NCBI GenBank assembly: GCA_018827375.1
Contig: JAHJYW010000013.1
Coordinates: 1-64,000 of the forward strand
Origin: Alphaproteobacteria bacterium
GTDB taxonomy: Bacteria > Pseudomonadota > Alphaproteobacteria > Caulobacterales > Hyphomonadaceae
Reading direction: 5' to 3'
DNA: 64,000 bases
Part shown: one piece after another, positions 32,628-42,230 of the stretch
Numbering within the stretch: position 1 is the stretch's first letter
Layout of the letters: every line of letters starts with the position of its first letter
Program-made: the position numbers and the translations under genes
The notes under the pieces: generated by a model
The model's database searches: none
What the model was told of the DNA's origin: nothing
The model's input: the letters and a program-made list of their open reading frames with translations, nothing else

Positions 32628-33632
32628 TTGCCAGCAACAGATACAGAAAGCCTCTCGCCCTTGTCATCACTTACGAGAGCCCTCAGCCGAGTTCCATGGG
32701 CCTACACGTTCCGGCGCCTGCTGATCGCGGTGCCAACGATGCTCGCCATTATCACCATGGCCTTCCTCATGATGCGCGCCGCGCCCGGCGGCCCTTTTGA
32801 TGGTGAACGCAAGCTGCCCGCCGCCACGGAACAGGCCATCGCGGCCAAGTTCGGCTTCGACAAGCCCCTTCACGAACAGTATTTCGACTATGTCGGCGGC
32901 GTGCTGCAGGGCGATTTCGGCCCGTCCTACAAGACACTCGGCAAGAGCGTGAACCAGCTGATCGCTGACGGCCTGCCCATTTCGCTCACCATAGGCTCGC
33001 TCGCCATGCTGCTCGGCCTCGGCCTCGGGACGCTCCTTGGGGTCTTCGCGGGACTCCGACAAAACACGGCGGCAGACTTCACCGTCATGGGCGTGGCCAT
33101 GGCCGGCATCTCCATCCCGACCTTTGTCACCGGACCGATCCTCATCCTTCTGCTCGCGCTTGGCGCGGGCATATTTGCCGTCGGCGGCCTCGGCGAATAC
33201 CCCAATATCGGCATGAACTGGCACAACATGACCCTGCCGGTTGTCGCCCTTGCCCTGCCGCAGATCGCGATCATCTCTCGCCTGATGCGCGCCTCGATCA
33301 TCGAGACCATGCGCTCCAACCATATCCGCACCGCCCGCTCGAAAGGCCTTTCGGAACGCAAGGTCATCATGCGCCATGCCCTGCCCGCCGCCATGCTGCC
33401 CCTGATCTCCTATGCCGGCCCTGCCATGGCCCGCGTCATGACCGGCTCGGTCGTGATCGAGAAGATCTTTGGCCTGCCCGGCCTCGGCTCCTATTTCGTC
33501 AACGGCGCCCTTAACCGCGACTACACGCTCGTGATGGGTGCGATCATCGTCTACGCTGGCCTGATCGTCCTCCTGAACCTCGTGGCCGATGTGCTCTATG
33601 CGGTGCTTGACCCCAAAGTGAAGTACGACTGA
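32628..33632 (+). CDS. oppB: ABC transporter permease (OppB-like)
   Basis: Inner-membrane permease of a peptide ABC importer, BPD_transp_1 family, with six predicted membrane segments beginning FRRLLIAVPTMLAIITMAFL. The EAA-type coupling loop is RTARSKGLSERKVIMRHALP. The total is 334 residues from a TTG at 32628 with no clear ribosome site. The TTG at 32661 is another possibility. Homologues start just before the RRLL segment. It overlaps oppC (TGATG). The matching OppA-like protein is encoded 5 kb away; no OppD or OppF ATPase gene is visible here. Confidence 0.88.
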   Translation: MPATDTESLSPLSSLTRALSRVPWAYTFRRLLIAVPTMLAIITMAFLMMRAAPGGPFDGERKLPAATEQAIAAKFGFDKPLHEQYFDYVGGVLQGDFGPSYKTLGKSVNQLIADGLPISLTIGSLAMLLGLGLGTLLGVFAGLRQNTAADFTVMGVAMAGISIPTFVTGPILILLLALGAGIFAVGGLGEYPNIGMNWHNMTLPVVALALPQIAIISRLMRASIIETMRSNHIRTARSKGLSERKVIMRHALPAAMLPLISYAGPAMARVMTGSVVIEKIFGLPGLGSYFVNGALNRDYTLVMGAIIVYAGLIVLLNLVADVLYAVLDPKVKYD

Positions 33633-34543
33633 TGACCGATATCGACCCCCTTCTCGACCCCACCGGCCGTATCCAGCCCGTGCGCCAGGCCATCGTCGGT
33701 GGCCGCTCGCTCTGGGACGACGCCCGCGCCCGCCTGTTCCGCAACAAGGCTGCCGTCATCTCGATGTGGATTCTTGGTGTCATCGTGATCATCGCCGTCT
33801 TCGGGCCGATGGTCTGGATCAATGACTACAAGGAAATCTCCGATCTTCGGACAATCGCCCCCACACTTGAGGGCGGGCATATCCTCGGCACCGATATCCA
33901 GGGCCGCGACCTGCTGGCCCGCCTGATGATCGGCCTGCGCATATCGCTCATGGTCGGCGTCGTCGCCACCGCCGTCAGCCTCGTAATCGGCGTCACATGG
34001 GGCGCGACGGCAGGCTATCTCGGCGGCCGGATCGACAATTTCATGATGCGCATCGTCGACGTGCTCTACGCCCTGCCCTTCATCTTCTTCGTCATCCTGC
34101 TGCTGACCGTGTTCGAGCGGAACATCGTGCTGATCTTCGCCGCCATTGGCGCCATCGAATGGCTCACCATGGCGCGCATCGTGCGCGGCCAGACCCTCGC
34201 CATCAAGGGCAAGGAATTCATCGAGGCCGCCCGCGCGTCAGGCGTTTCGCGCCGCGCCATCATCCTGCGCCATATCCTGCCCAACGTGATCGGTCCGGTC
34301 GCCGTCTATGTCACACTCACCATCCCGGTGGTGATCCTGGCGGAGAGCTTCCTGTCCTTCCTCGGCCTCGGCGTGAACGAACCGCTGACCTCGCTCGGCG
34401 TGCTGATCTCCGAAGGCGCCAAGACGATGGGCGAGAAGCCGTGGATGCTCCTCGCACCCGCGCTGACGATGGCCGTGACGCTGCTCTGCCTCAACTTCAT
34501 CGGCGACGGCCTGCGCGACGCGCTCGACCCGAAAGAACGCTAG
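33632..34543 (+). CDS. oppC: ABC transporter permease (OppC-like)
   Basis: Second permease of the peptide importer, 303 residues. It has the OppC-type N-terminal extension (LWDDARARLFRNKAAVISMW), a periplasmic segment with LEGGHILGTDIQGRDLLARL, and the coupling loop EAARASGVSRRAIILRHILP. Five to six membrane segments are visible. It overlaps oppB at the start (TGATG) and the convergent GNAT gene at the end, where the two genes share the stop tetranucleotide CTAG. With no ATPase gene nearby, the transporter may use ATPases encoded elsewhere. Confidence 0.9.
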   Translation: MTDIDPLLDPTGRIQPVRQAIVGGRSLWDDARARLFRNKAAVISMWILGVIVIIAVFGPMVWINDYKEISDLRTIAPTLEGGHILGTDIQGRDLLARLMIGLRISLMVGVVATAVSLVIGVTWGATAGYLGGRIDNFMMRIVDVLYALPFIFFVILLLTVFERNIVLIFAAIGAIEWLTMARIVRGQTLAIKGKEFIEAARASGVSRRAIILRHILPNVIGPVAVYVTLTIPVVILAESFLSFLGLGVNEPLTSLGVLISEGAKTMGEKPWMLLAPALTMAVTLLCLNFIGDGLRDALDPKER

Positions 34544-35028
34544 AGCGCCTTCGCCATCGCGAAATTGAAGATCTCGACGCCGCCGATCTCGAACGTGCGG
34601 CGCTCCAGCACCGTAAACCCCTGCTTCAGGAAGAACCGCCGTGCGGCCGCGCTCGCCTCCACGTAGAGGCGCGTGAGGCCAGCGTCCCGCGCCGCCGTCT
34701 CGAGATGTGCAACAAGCCGCTCCACGGCGCCCGTGCCGGCAATCACCGGCGACGCATAGAGCAGGTCGATATGCCCATCGGCTTCGAGGTCCACGAAGCC
34801 AAAAGCATCGCCACTTGCGTCAGACAGCACCCAGACCTTTCGCCCGTCACCGAGGCGCGCGGCCAGCCCTTCGGCCGACGGCACCCGCGCAAGCCAGGCT
34901 TTCACCTGCGCGGGGCTATAGTCGGATGGCCCGATGGTCGCCACGGCCTCGCGGAATATCTCTGCAAGCCGCGGCGCGTCACAATCTGCATAGGCCCGCA
35001 CAATCAGCGCGCCCTGTGGCTGGAGCAT
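34540..35028 (-). CDS. GNAT-family N-acetyltransferase
   Basis: A 162-residue acetyltransferase of the GNAT fold. It reads IVRAYADCDAPRLAEIFREA at the N-terminus, AFGFVDLEADGHIDLLYASP for the central beta sheet and acetyl-CoA loop region, and EASAAARRFFLKQGFTVLER near the end. Substrate unknown; the sequence resembles YafP/ElaA-like small acetyltransferases. Convergent with oppC, sharing the CTAG stop. It is 22 bp downstream of the DUF1499 gene and may be co-transcribed with it. Confidence 0.8.
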   Translation of the reverse strand: MLQPQGALIVRAYADCDAPRLAEIFREAVATIGPSDYSPAQVKAWLARVPSAEGLAARLGDGRKVWVLSDASGDAFGFVDLEADGHIDLLYASPVIAGTGAVERLVAHLETAARDAGLTRLYVEASAAARRFFLKQGFTVLERRTFEIGGVEIFNFAMAKAL

Positions 35029-35050
35029 GGCTCCCTCCTCGGAAAGACGC

Positions 35051-35926
35051 CTAGTTCAGGCGCACTTCGATCTCGGCAAGCAGGTCGCTTACACGCTTCG
35101 AGTTCGCGCCAAGGTCTGACAGGCCAACCCGGCTGATCGAGCGCACATCGATACGTGAGCCTTCGCCTTCGGGCATCACGCGGATCATCACGTCATCCTT
35201 GAAGTCGAACCAGAACGACGTGAACGTCGCCTCGATACGCCCGGCCTGGACATCATCCGTCACAACCGTCCAGCCGCGTGCCTTGACGGCTTCCAGCGCG
35301 GCTTCATAGGCCATGTCATATGACGCTGCCGGCTCGACCAGTGTTTCCAGCGTGGGATAAGGCGCATTCTTTGCCGAGGACTGCGTGGCCGGATCAAACT
35401 CCGCCTCTTCCTGCACTTCGGACACCAAACGACCACCCGTGCCCGGCCAGCGCGCATCGGCAGCGTCCGGCACGACAGGTGCGGCCTCAACCGGGTTGAG
35501 CGCGCCCGTCGATTCACGGTCAGCCAGCAGCGCTTCGCTTGGCATGATCGGGTTCGCCCAGTCGGTCTGCACATCATGCAGCGGCGGCAGGCGCTCGGCC
35601 TGGCCCTTGAAGGCAATCACGCGACCAAAGGCGAGCGTGGAAATCAGCAGCGCACCAAGCGCCAGCATCAGCGCCTGCTTCCGCGGCGCCTTGATCAGCG
35701 CGATGACAATTGCGATCAGCGAAATGCCTAGCGCCGCCATCAGCAGCAACGGGCCCCAGCCAATCGTCATCTGGCCAAGGCCGAACTGCCAGCCCCAGAA
35801 GCCCAGCTTCGTGCCTATGGCCGCAATCGCGAACCAGAGAACCGAAAAGATCGACAGCCCGAGGGCAAAGCCCGCAAACTTGCCGCGCCAGCCGGCGTCC
35901 TGCGATGCATCATTCTTGTCTGCCAT
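35051..35926 (-). CDS. DUF1499-family membrane protein
   Basis: A 291-residue protein. The N-terminal half has three membrane segments (about 15-40, 50-80, 86-105). The C-terminal half is the DUF1499 domain: LPPLHDVQTDWANP, then YPTLETL, ARGWTVVTDDVQAGRIEATF, FDFKDDVMIRVMPEGEGSRI and RSISRVGLSDLGANSKRV. The family is common in alphaproteobacteria and its role is unknown. It starts 157 bp from the divergent 36084-36458 ORF and is followed by the GNAT gene. Confidence 0.85.
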   Translation of the reverse strand: MADKNDASQDAGWRGKFAGFALGLSIFSVLWFAIAAIGTKLGFWGWQFGLGQMTIGWGPLLLMAALGISLIAIVIALIKAPRKQALMLALGALLISTLAFGRVIAFKGQAERLPPLHDVQTDWANPIMPSEALLADRESTGALNPVEAAPVVPDAADARWPGTGGRLVSEVQEEAEFDPATQSSAKNAPYPTLETLVEPAASYDMAYEAALEAVKARGWTVVTDDVQAGRIEATFTSFWFDFKDDVMIRVMPEGEGSRIDVRSISRVGLSDLGANSKRVSDLLAEIEVRLN

Positions 35927-36083
35927 TGCCTAAACTCCCTCGATTTTCCCATCAGATAGCGCGACCCGCCGAACTTGTCGCCCCTGCCCTTATCAGACAG
36001 TTTTCTGGCTGCAGTCAGTAACAATCACGGCATTTCGGGGAAACTTGTCCCACACCGGCCGTGCGGGCCTATCATGGCAGGTA

Positions 36084-36458
36084 ATGTCTTTGCTCTCGCC
36101 TCCTTTAGAACTGCCTGCCCATCTCGTGCCGATCTGGCCGTGGATATGGCTGCAGCATCAGCTGCTCCTGGCGTGGATCCGGCTGACCTATGGGCGGGGC
36201 TATCGCTATTGCTGGGGCGCAACACATTCCGGGCGCGTCCACCTGATCTGCATCGATCTGGAATCACGCGACCGCATGCATGTCGGTCCCGTGGCCGCCC
36301 ACGCGTCGCCGCAACTGGCTGCCGCGCTCCGCGGCGCAGACCCCATACCCGCTTTCGTTCAGTTCATTTCGCATGAGATGCACACGCGCGCTGCCTCAGC
36401 CCGCCTGCCGCGCTGTCCGGCCTTGCACGCAGGGGCGCTGCCACTGCCGGATTCCTGA
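36084..36458 (+). CDS. Small hypothetical protein
   Basis: A 124-residue ORF. It starts MSLLSPPLELPAHLVPIWPW, with a hydrophobic Trp-rich N-terminal helix (IWPWIWLQHQLLLAWIRLTY), and continues RGYRYCWGATHSGRVHLICI, a regular alternating pattern that looks like real protein rather than noise. The last 30 residues are less ordered. The ribosome site is weak. No family is certain. It lies between divergent DUF1499 and convergent acyl-CoA ligase genes. Could be a membrane-associated protein. Confidence 0.5.
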   Translation: MSLLSPPLELPAHLVPIWPWIWLQHQLLLAWIRLTYGRGYRYCWGATHSGRVHLICIDLESRDRMHVGPVAAHASPQLAAALRGADPIPAFVQFISHEMHTRAASARLPRCPALHAGALPLPDS

Positions 36459-36533
36459 CCCGGCAGCAGCATTTTCCAATTCAGATACACCTGCAGCGCC
36501 GTCATGGGCGCCGCGTGTGCTGCCGGGAAAGCC

Positions 36534-38159
36534 TCAGGCTGTCGGCAGCTTGTAGTCCTTGAACGTCTCACGCAGGGCCAGCTTGTTGATCTTGCCCGTC
36601 GCGCCCAACGGGATCTCGTCAACGAAGGCCACATCATCCGGCGTCCACCATTTGGCGATCTTGCCTTCGAGTGCCTTCAGGACTTCTTCCTTGCTCGGCT
36701 TTTCGCCGGGCGCAGCCTGGATGATCAGAAGCGGACGCTCATCCCACTTCGGATGATAGATGCCGATGGCTGCCGCATTCGCCACTTTCGGGTGACCGAC
36801 AGCAATGTTCTCGATGTCGATCGAAGAAATCCATTCGCCGCCGGACTTGATCACGTCCTTGGCCCGGTCGGTGATCGTCATCGTGCCGTACTTGTCGATA
36901 TTGGCTACGTCGCCTGTGTCGAAGAAACCTTCATCACACAGCACATCGCCGCCATCGCCCTTGAAGTAGCCGGACGCAATCGCCGGGCCGCGCACCATCA
37001 GCTTGCCGGATGTCTTGCCGTCGCGCGGGAGGCTCTTTCCGGCGTCGTCCACGATCTTCAGCTCGACGCCAAAGGGCGGGCGGCCCTGCTTGAGCTTCTG
37101 CGCCATACGCGTGTCGATATCGGCATTCATCAGGTGCGGTGGCAGTGAGCCGAGCGTACCCAGCGGCGATGTCTCGGTCATGCCCCAGGCGTGGATCACG
37201 TCCACTTCATAGTCTTCCTCGAACGCACGAAGGATCTTCTCAGGAATGGCCGAACCACCGATCAGCACCCGGTTGAGGTGCGGCAGCTTGAGGTCATTTT
37301 CCTGCAGGTAGTTGAGCAGCATCAGCCACACGGTCGGCACCGCCGCCGTGATCGAGACCTTCTCCGTATCGAGCAGTTCATAGATCGACGCGCCATCCAT
37401 CTGCGCGCCTGGCATCACCATGTTCGCGCCCGTTGCCGGGCAGCTGAGGGCGAGGCCCCAGGCGTTGGCGTGAAACATCGGCACAACCGGCATCACCGAG
37501 TCGGCGGCGCCCATGCCCATCGCATCCTTCGACATCGTGATCAGCGTGTGCAGCACGTTCGAACGGTGCGAATAGAGCACGCCCTTCGGATTGCCCGTCG
37601 TACCCGACGTGTAGCAAAGGCCGCACGCGGTCTCTTCCGGAAAGTCGCCCCAGCGGCACTCGGTCGAACGGCCATCGACCCAGATGTCGAACGCAATGGC
37701 GCCCAGCGAATTCTCGGGCATCGTGTCGGCGTCGGCGTAGATGACGAACGTTTTCACGGTCAGGAGGTGGTCCTTGATCGCCTCGACAATCGGCAGGAAG
37801 GTCTTGTCGAAGATCAGGACCTTGTCTTCGGCATGGTTGGCGATCCAGGCGATCTGCTCAGGGTGCAGGCGCGGGTTGATCGTATGCAGGATCGCGCCAA
37901 TGCCCATCGTGCCATACCAGGAGGCCATGTGGCGCTCGGAGTTCCAGCCCAGCGTCGCAACGCGGTCGCCGAGACCGATGTTCAGGTCTTTCAGCGCATT
38001 CGAGACCTGTTTCGACGTATTGAACAGATCGGCATAGGTCGTGCGGACAATGTTGCCTTCGACGCGGCGCGTGATGATTTCACGATCGCTGTGAATCGTG
38101 TTGGCGTGCTCAAGGATCTTGTTCACCGTCAGCGGCCAGTCCTGCATGATGCCCAGCAT
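36534..38159 (-). CDS. AlkK-like medium/long-chain acyl-CoA ligase
   Basis: A 541-residue AMP-binding acyl-CoA synthetase that activates a fatty acid via an acyl-adenylate. It begins [20 protein letters not shown], the form typical of AlkK. The P-loop is [20 protein letters not shown]. Other core motifs are the [19 protein letters not shown] block, the [16 protein letters not shown] motif and the C-terminal catalytic lysine in [16 protein letters not shown]. Length is normal. A GGAGGAG site lies 5-6 nt before the ATG. It is monocistronic and divergent from the GDPD gene. Confidence 0.92.
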   Translation of the reverse strand: MLGIMQDWPLTVNKILEHANTIHSDREIITRRVEGNIVRTTYADLFNTSKQVSNALKDLNIGLGDRVATLGWNSERHMASWYGTMGIGAILHTINPRLHPEQIAWIANHAEDKVLIFDKTFLPIVEAIKDHLLTVKTFVIYADADTMPENSLGAIAFDIWVDGRSTECRWGDFPEETACGLCYTSGTTGNPKGVLYSHRSNVLHTLITMSKDAMGMGAADSVMPVVPMFHANAWGLALSCPATGANMVMPGAQMDGASIYELLDTEKVSITAAVPTVWLMLLNYLQENDLKLPHLNRVLIGGSAIPEKILRAFEEDYEVDVIHAWGMTETSPLGTLGSLPPHLMNADIDTRMAQKLKQGRPPFGVELKIVDDAGKSLPRDGKTSGKLMVRGPAIASGYFKGDGGDVLCDEGFFDTGDVANIDKYGTMTITDRAKDVIKSGGEWISSIDIENIAVGHPKVANAAAIGIYHPKWDERPLLIIQAAPGEKPSKEEVLKALEGKIAKWWTPDDVAFVDEIPLGATGKINKLALRETFKDYKLPTA

Positions 38160-38262
38160 CGTGTCTCCTCCATTGGATGCGCCTCAGACAGGCGACGATT
38201 TCTACGTTGCCCCATGCTTTATTCGCGGTATTGCTGCCATGCAAGGATGAGGAGTCGCACCC

Positions 38263-39210
38263 ATGTTGAGATTTACGTTACTTTGCGGAATGTTGCTGGC
38301 GGTCTCTGCCTGCCGTGACGACTCCAATCAGGCGAATTCCGGCGCAGACAATCCCTCTATCACTGCGCCAGCCGTGGCCCAACTTCCCCTCCCGGCCTAT
38401 TTTGACTGCGTCCGCGAAAACCGGGGCCTGCTCATCGCCGCCCATCGTGGTGGCCCCGCGCCGGGTTATCCGGAAAATACGCTGGAAACACTCCAGCACG
38501 GTTTTTCCGAGGGCATCCGCGTCTTCGAAGTCGATATCGCCGAGAGCCGCGATGGCGTCATGCTGCTGATGCATGACAACCGCCTCAACCGCACGACCAC
38601 CGGCGACGGCTATGTCGCCGACACCGACTGGGCCGAACTGGCTGCCCTCCGTATGGTCGACGACGAGGGCCAGCGCACGGACTTCCATCCGCCGAAACTC
38701 ACCGACGTCCTCCTCTGGGCCAAACAATCCGGCGCCGTCCTCGAACTCGACCGCAAGCCGACGACCAGCTTCAGGAACATCGCCACCGCCGTGCGCGCCG
38801 CCGGGGCGGGCGATAATGTTCTGCTGATCTCGTACTCGGATGACGAAGCCGCCGAGATCGCCGCCGCCGATCCGGGCTTGATGATGACCGCCGGAGCCAA
38901 AGGCTCACGCGACATTGGCCGCCTCGAAGAGCGTGGTGTCGACCGCACCCGCCTCGTCGCCTGGACGGGTACCAACTCGCCTGATTACGGCGCCTGGGCC
39001 CGCAACATCCAGGAAGGCGTCGAGCCCGCTTTCGGCACGCTCGGCCGCAAGGGTGAACGCCTCGATGATCAGTACTGGGCCGATGGCGATGGCAGCGAAT
39101 ACCAGGACCTCGTCGACAATGGCCTCGTGCTGCTCGCGACGGATGAGCCTTACCGCGTCGCCGCCGCGCTCAAATCCGACGACCTTGCACGCGAGAAATG
39201 TGGACGTTGA
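38263..39210 (+). CDS. Glycerophosphodiester phosphodiesterase lipoprotein
   Basis: A 315-residue periplasmic GDPD that would hydrolyse glycerophosphodiesters. The signal peptide ends in the lipobox VSAC (C17). The catalytic signature is AAHRGGPAPGYPENTLETLQ (H61, R62, E71), then FEVDIAESRDGVMLLMHDNR with E89, D91 and H104. The catalytic core is complete. A GAGGAG site is about 8 nt upstream of the ATG. Following gap of 205 bp holds nothing recognisable. Confidence 0.88.
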   Translation: MLRFTLLCGMLLAVSACRDDSNQANSGADNPSITAPAVAQLPLPAYFDCVRENRGLLIAAHRGGPAPGYPENTLETLQHGFSEGIRVFEVDIAESRDGVMLLMHDNRLNRTTTGDGYVADTDWAELAALRMVDDEGQRTDFHPPKLTDVLLWAKQSGAVLELDRKPTTSFRNIATAVRAAGAGDNVLLISYSDDEAAEIAAADPGLMMTAGAKGSRDIGRLEERGVDRTRLVAWTGTNSPDYGAWARNIQEGVEPAFGTLGRKGERLDDQYWADGDGSEYQDLVDNGLVLLATDEPYRVAAALKSDDLAREKCGR

Positions 39211-39415
39211 CGCCTGCGTAAACTCGGCGTATTTTGCGGGCTTGGTTTGAGACACCAGCCGCTCGCCGGGACACAATCCCGAAGGTGAAGATCTCACAGG
39301 CGCCTGACAGCGGCTGTAACCATCAGGATGCTGAACCTCTTCCAGCGGTCCTGCGGCAAGGCGAGCCCCCGCGTTGACGTGACCGCTTCTGGATGACGGT
39401 AAAGGATCTGAAATA

Positions 39416-39865
39416 ATGTCACCCGAAATCAATACCCGCGAACAGGCGAAAGCCCGTGCGCGTGAAATCCGCGCCATGGAAACAATGGCAGGACACCCCA
39501 TCTCGCATTCCGCCGCGCTCGAGCGCGTCGCGGCTGAACTCGGCCACCGCGACTGGAACACCGCTTCGGCGCGCCTCTCGAACCTGCCCGAAGTGCCGGT
39601 GCAGGTTGGCGACCGCGTCACCGGGCTCTACCTGAAGAAGCCGTTTGAAGGCGTCGTCATGGCTGTGCGCGACATTGGCGGCGGTTCGGCCTTCGAGGTC
39701 ACGCTGCACTTTGACGAGCCGGTCGATGTGGTCGAATTTGAAAGCTTTTCGGCCTACCGCCAGCGCGTCAAAGCCACGATCTCGGCCGACGGCAGCTCAT
39801 GGGCAAAGACCAGCGACGGCCACCCGCACATGCGGCTTCTGTCAGTGATGAACGGGATCGTCTGA
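39416..39865 (+). CDS. Glyoxalase-superfamily-related small protein
   Basis: A 149-residue cytoplasmic protein. The helical N-terminus (REIRAMETMAGHPISHSAAL then ERVAAELGHRDWNTASARLS) matches the conserved N-terminal domain of a family annotated as glyoxalase-superfamily proteins. The C-terminal half (VGDRVTGLYLKKPFEGVVMA, VTLHFDEPVDVVEFESFSAY) is a small beta-barrel-like domain. No metal ligands of a true glyoxalase site are apparent. It is followed 1 bp later by the DUF1330-like gene, so the two are one operon. Confidence 0.65.
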   Translation: MSPEINTREQAKARAREIRAMETMAGHPISHSAALERVAAELGHRDWNTASARLSNLPEVPVQVGDRVTGLYLKKPFEGVVMAVRDIGGGSAFEVTLHFDEPVDVVEFESFSAYRQRVKATISADGSSWAKTSDGHPHMRLLSVMNGIV

Positions 39866-39866
39866 C

Positions 39867-40316
39867 GTGACCGCCCCATTCGTTGACAAACGGCCGGCTT
39901 ACATCGTCCCGACGATGGAGGCGGGCCGAGACTTCATTCTGCGCGGAATAGAAGGCGAGATCGTGATGCTGAACCTGCTGCGCCTGCGCGAGACAGCTGA
40001 CTATTCCGATCATCCGGATCTCGCCCCGGCTCAACCGATCTCGGGCCGAGCGGCCTATGACCGCTATATCGCCCACACGCTGCCCTTCCTGGAAGCCAGC
40101 GGTGGGGGTCTGGACCTTGTGGCTGAGGGCGGCGCGTTCCTTATAGGCCCGCCGGATGAGCGCTGGGACCTCGTTCTGCTCGTCCGGCAGAAGGACGCTG
40201 CAACCTTTCTCGCCTTCGAGGAAAACGCGGCCTATGTCGCCGGCATCGGCCATCGCACGGCGGCAATTCAGGACTCGCGCCTCCTGCCGCTTAGCGGGGC
40301 TACGCCTCAGGGATAA
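39867..40316 (+). CDS. DUF1330-like protein
   Basis: A 149-residue protein, GTG start, resembling DUF1330 (dimeric alpha/beta-barrel-like) proteins: MLNLLRLRETADYSDHPDLA, GRAAYDRYIAHTLPFLEASG, PDERWDLVLLVRQKDAATFL. No catalytic residue is clear. It begins one base after the stop of the preceding gene and ends 10 bp inside the convergent pdxH gene. Confidence 0.7.
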   Translation: MTAPFVDKRPAYIVPTMEAGRDFILRGIEGEIVMLNLLRLRETADYSDHPDLAPAQPISGRAAYDRYIAHTLPFLEASGGGLDLVAEGGAFLIGPPDERWDLVLLVRQKDAATFLAFEENAAYVAGIGHRTAAIQDSRLLPLSGATPQG

Positions 40317-40960
40317 AGGCGCGTCGTCGTCCAGCCATCGCCATCGCGCGTGTAGCGCAGCCGGTCATGCATGCGGAACGCCTGGTCCTGCCAGAACTCG
40401 ATCTCTGTCGGTGCCAGGCGGAACCCGCCCCAAAAGACAGGCCGGGGAATGTCAGGTCCGTCGCCATACACTTCAGAAATTTCGGCAATGCGCTGCTCGA
40501 ACACCGACCGGTCCGGCAGGGGCCGCGACTGGTCGGACGCGATAGCGCTGATCCGGCTCTGGGGCGCACGCGACGCAAAATAGGTGTCGGCATCGGCCTC
40601 GGAGACCTGTTCGATATTGCCCCGGATACGCACCTGTCGGCGCAGGCTCTTCCAGTGCAGGCACAGCGCCGCCTTGGGATGGCCGGCCAGCTGGCGCCCC
40701 TTCACGCTCTCAAGATTTGTGAAAAACGAGAAACCGGCGTCCGAAATGTCCTTCAGCAGCACGATCCGCACGTCCGGCATGCCGTCTGGATCCACGGTCG
40801 CCAGCGACATGGCATTGGAATCATTCAGCTCCGCCGCACGGGCTTCGGCCATCCAGTCCCTGAAGAAAGCGACCGGATTGTCAGCAAGCGGGATCAGCGG
40901 ACGGTCGCGTTCCGAGGCATAATCGGCAGCGCTGGGCGAAGGGGGGATGACTGGGGACAC
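40307..40960 (-). CDS. pdxH: Pyridoxamine/pyridoxine 5'-phosphate oxidase
   Basis: FMN oxidase making pyridoxal 5'-phosphate, the final step of vitamin B6 synthesis. The 217-residue product starts with GTG. It carries PDVRIVLLKDISDAGFSFFT, the FMN-binding FTNLESVKGRQLAGHPKAAL, RQVRIRGNIEQVSEADADTY, the SRISAIASDQS segment and the C-terminal RLRYTRDGDGWTTTRLYP, all typical of PdxH. Its PLP product would serve the PLP enzyme at 59958, among others. Divergent from aroC; convergent 10-bp overlap with the DUF1330-like gene. Confidence 0.95.
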   Translation of the reverse strand: MSPVIPPSPSAADYASERDRPLIPLADNPVAFFRDWMAEARAAELNDSNAMSLATVDPDGMPDVRIVLLKDISDAGFSFFTNLESVKGRQLAGHPKAALCLHWKSLRRQVRIRGNIEQVSEADADTYFASRAPQSRISAIASDQSRPLPDRSVFEQRIAEISEVYGDGPDIPRPVFWGGFRLAPTEIEFWQDQAFRMHDRLRYTRDGDGWTTTRLYP

Positions 40961-41044
40961 AATAAAACTGCCTTTTTCCGGGTTTGTTAGGCTTCATGTT
41001 TTCATATAGGAGGCATCCAGCTTTAACGAGGGGTGCGGCACAAC

Positions 41045-42136
41045 ATGTCACACAACACATTCGGTCATCTGTTCCGCGTCACGACCTGGGGGGAAAGCCA
41101 CGGGCCGGCCCTCGGCTGCGTGGTTGACGGCTGCCCTCCCGGCCTCGCCCTGACGCCTGCGTACATCCAGGCCTTTCTCGACAAGCGCCGCCCCGGCACA
41201 TCGCGCTTCGTCACCCAGCGCCAGGAAGCCGACGAAGTCAAAATCCTCTCCGGCGTGTTCGCGGACGACCGCACAGGTGGCCCCGTGACCACCGGCACAC
41301 CGATTTCGCTGATGATCGAGAATACCGACCAGCGCTCCAAGGACTATGGCGAGATCCGCGACCGCTACCGGCCCGGCCATGCCGACTTCTCCTATGACGC
41401 CAAATATGGCGTGCGTGACTATCGCGGTGGCGGACGCTCCAGCGCCCGCGAGACCGCCGCCCGCGTCGCCGCCGGGGCCGTGGCCCGCTGCGCACTCGGC
41501 GACGGCATCACCATTCGTGGCGCGGTCGTCCAGATCGGCCCGCATGCCATCGACCGGGACAAATGGAACTGGGACATGGTCGACCAGAACCCGTTCTGGT
41601 GCCCCGATGCAGAGACGGCGGCCCAGTGGGAAGACTTCCTTGATGCAACCCGCAAGTCCGGCTCATCCACCGGCGCCATCGTCGAAGTCCATGCCAGCGG
41701 TGTGCCCGCGGGATGGGGCGCGCCGATCTATGGCAAGCTCGACGGCGAACTGGCTGGCGCGATGATGAGCATCAATGCCGTCAAAGGCGTCGAGATCGGC
41801 GCAGGCTTTGCCTCGGCGGCGCTTAGCGGCGAAGAGAATGCCGACGAGATGCGCGCCGGTAATGACGGCGTCCGCTTCCTGTCGAACCATAATGGCGGCG
41901 TGGCAGGCGGCATCTCGACAGGACAGGACGTGGTCGTGCGCATCGCCATCAAGCCGACCTCCTCCATCCTGACCGAGGTGAAGTCCGTTACCCGCGACGG
42001 CGAGAATGTGAACGTTCGCACCAAGGGGCGCCACGACCCCTGCGTCGGCATACGCGCCGTACCCGTGGCCGAAGCCATGATGGCCTGCGTGCTGGCCGAT
42101 GCGAAACTGCGCCACAGGGGCCAGACAGGGCGCTAG
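41045..42136 (+). CDS. aroC: Chorismate synthase
   Basis: Last enzyme of the shikimate pathway; it converts EPSP to chorismate using reduced FMN. The 363-residue product starts [20 protein letters not shown] and has GRGGGRSS-like [20 protein letters not shown] and [20 protein letters not shown], the three signature regions. A GTG 12 bp upstream is in frame, but the ATG at 41045 gives the standard N-terminus. Divergent from pdxH across 84 bp. Confidence 0.96.
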   Translation: MSHNTFGHLFRVTTWGESHGPALGCVVDGCPPGLALTPAYIQAFLDKRRPGTSRFVTQRQEADEVKILSGVFADDRTGGPVTTGTPISLMIENTDQRSKDYGEIRDRYRPGHADFSYDAKYGVRDYRGGGRSSARETAARVAAGAVARCALGDGITIRGAVVQIGPHAIDRDKWNWDMVDQNPFWCPDAETAAQWEDFLDATRKSGSSTGAIVEVHASGVPAGWGAPIYGKLDGELAGAMMSINAVKGVEIGAGFASAALSGEENADEMRAGNDGVRFLSNHNGGVAGGISTGQDVVVRIAIKPTSSILTEVKSVTRDGENVNVRTKGRHDPCVGIRAVPVAEAMMACVLADAKLRHRGQTGR

Positions 42137-42230
42137 ACGCTGTCACATTCTATTCAAATTCCTCCCGTCGAATTCACCCAACCAAGCTGCTAATTGAAGC
42201 ACCAGTTGAACAGACTGGCGGACAGGCAAA

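Noticed and set aside
39211-39415. Possible riboswitch or small RNA between the GDPD and glyoxalase-related genes
   Set aside because: The gap has a short CCTGA/TCAGG stem but matches none of the glycine, TPP, FMN, cobalamin or SAM core motifs I could recall; it is kept as unassigned.
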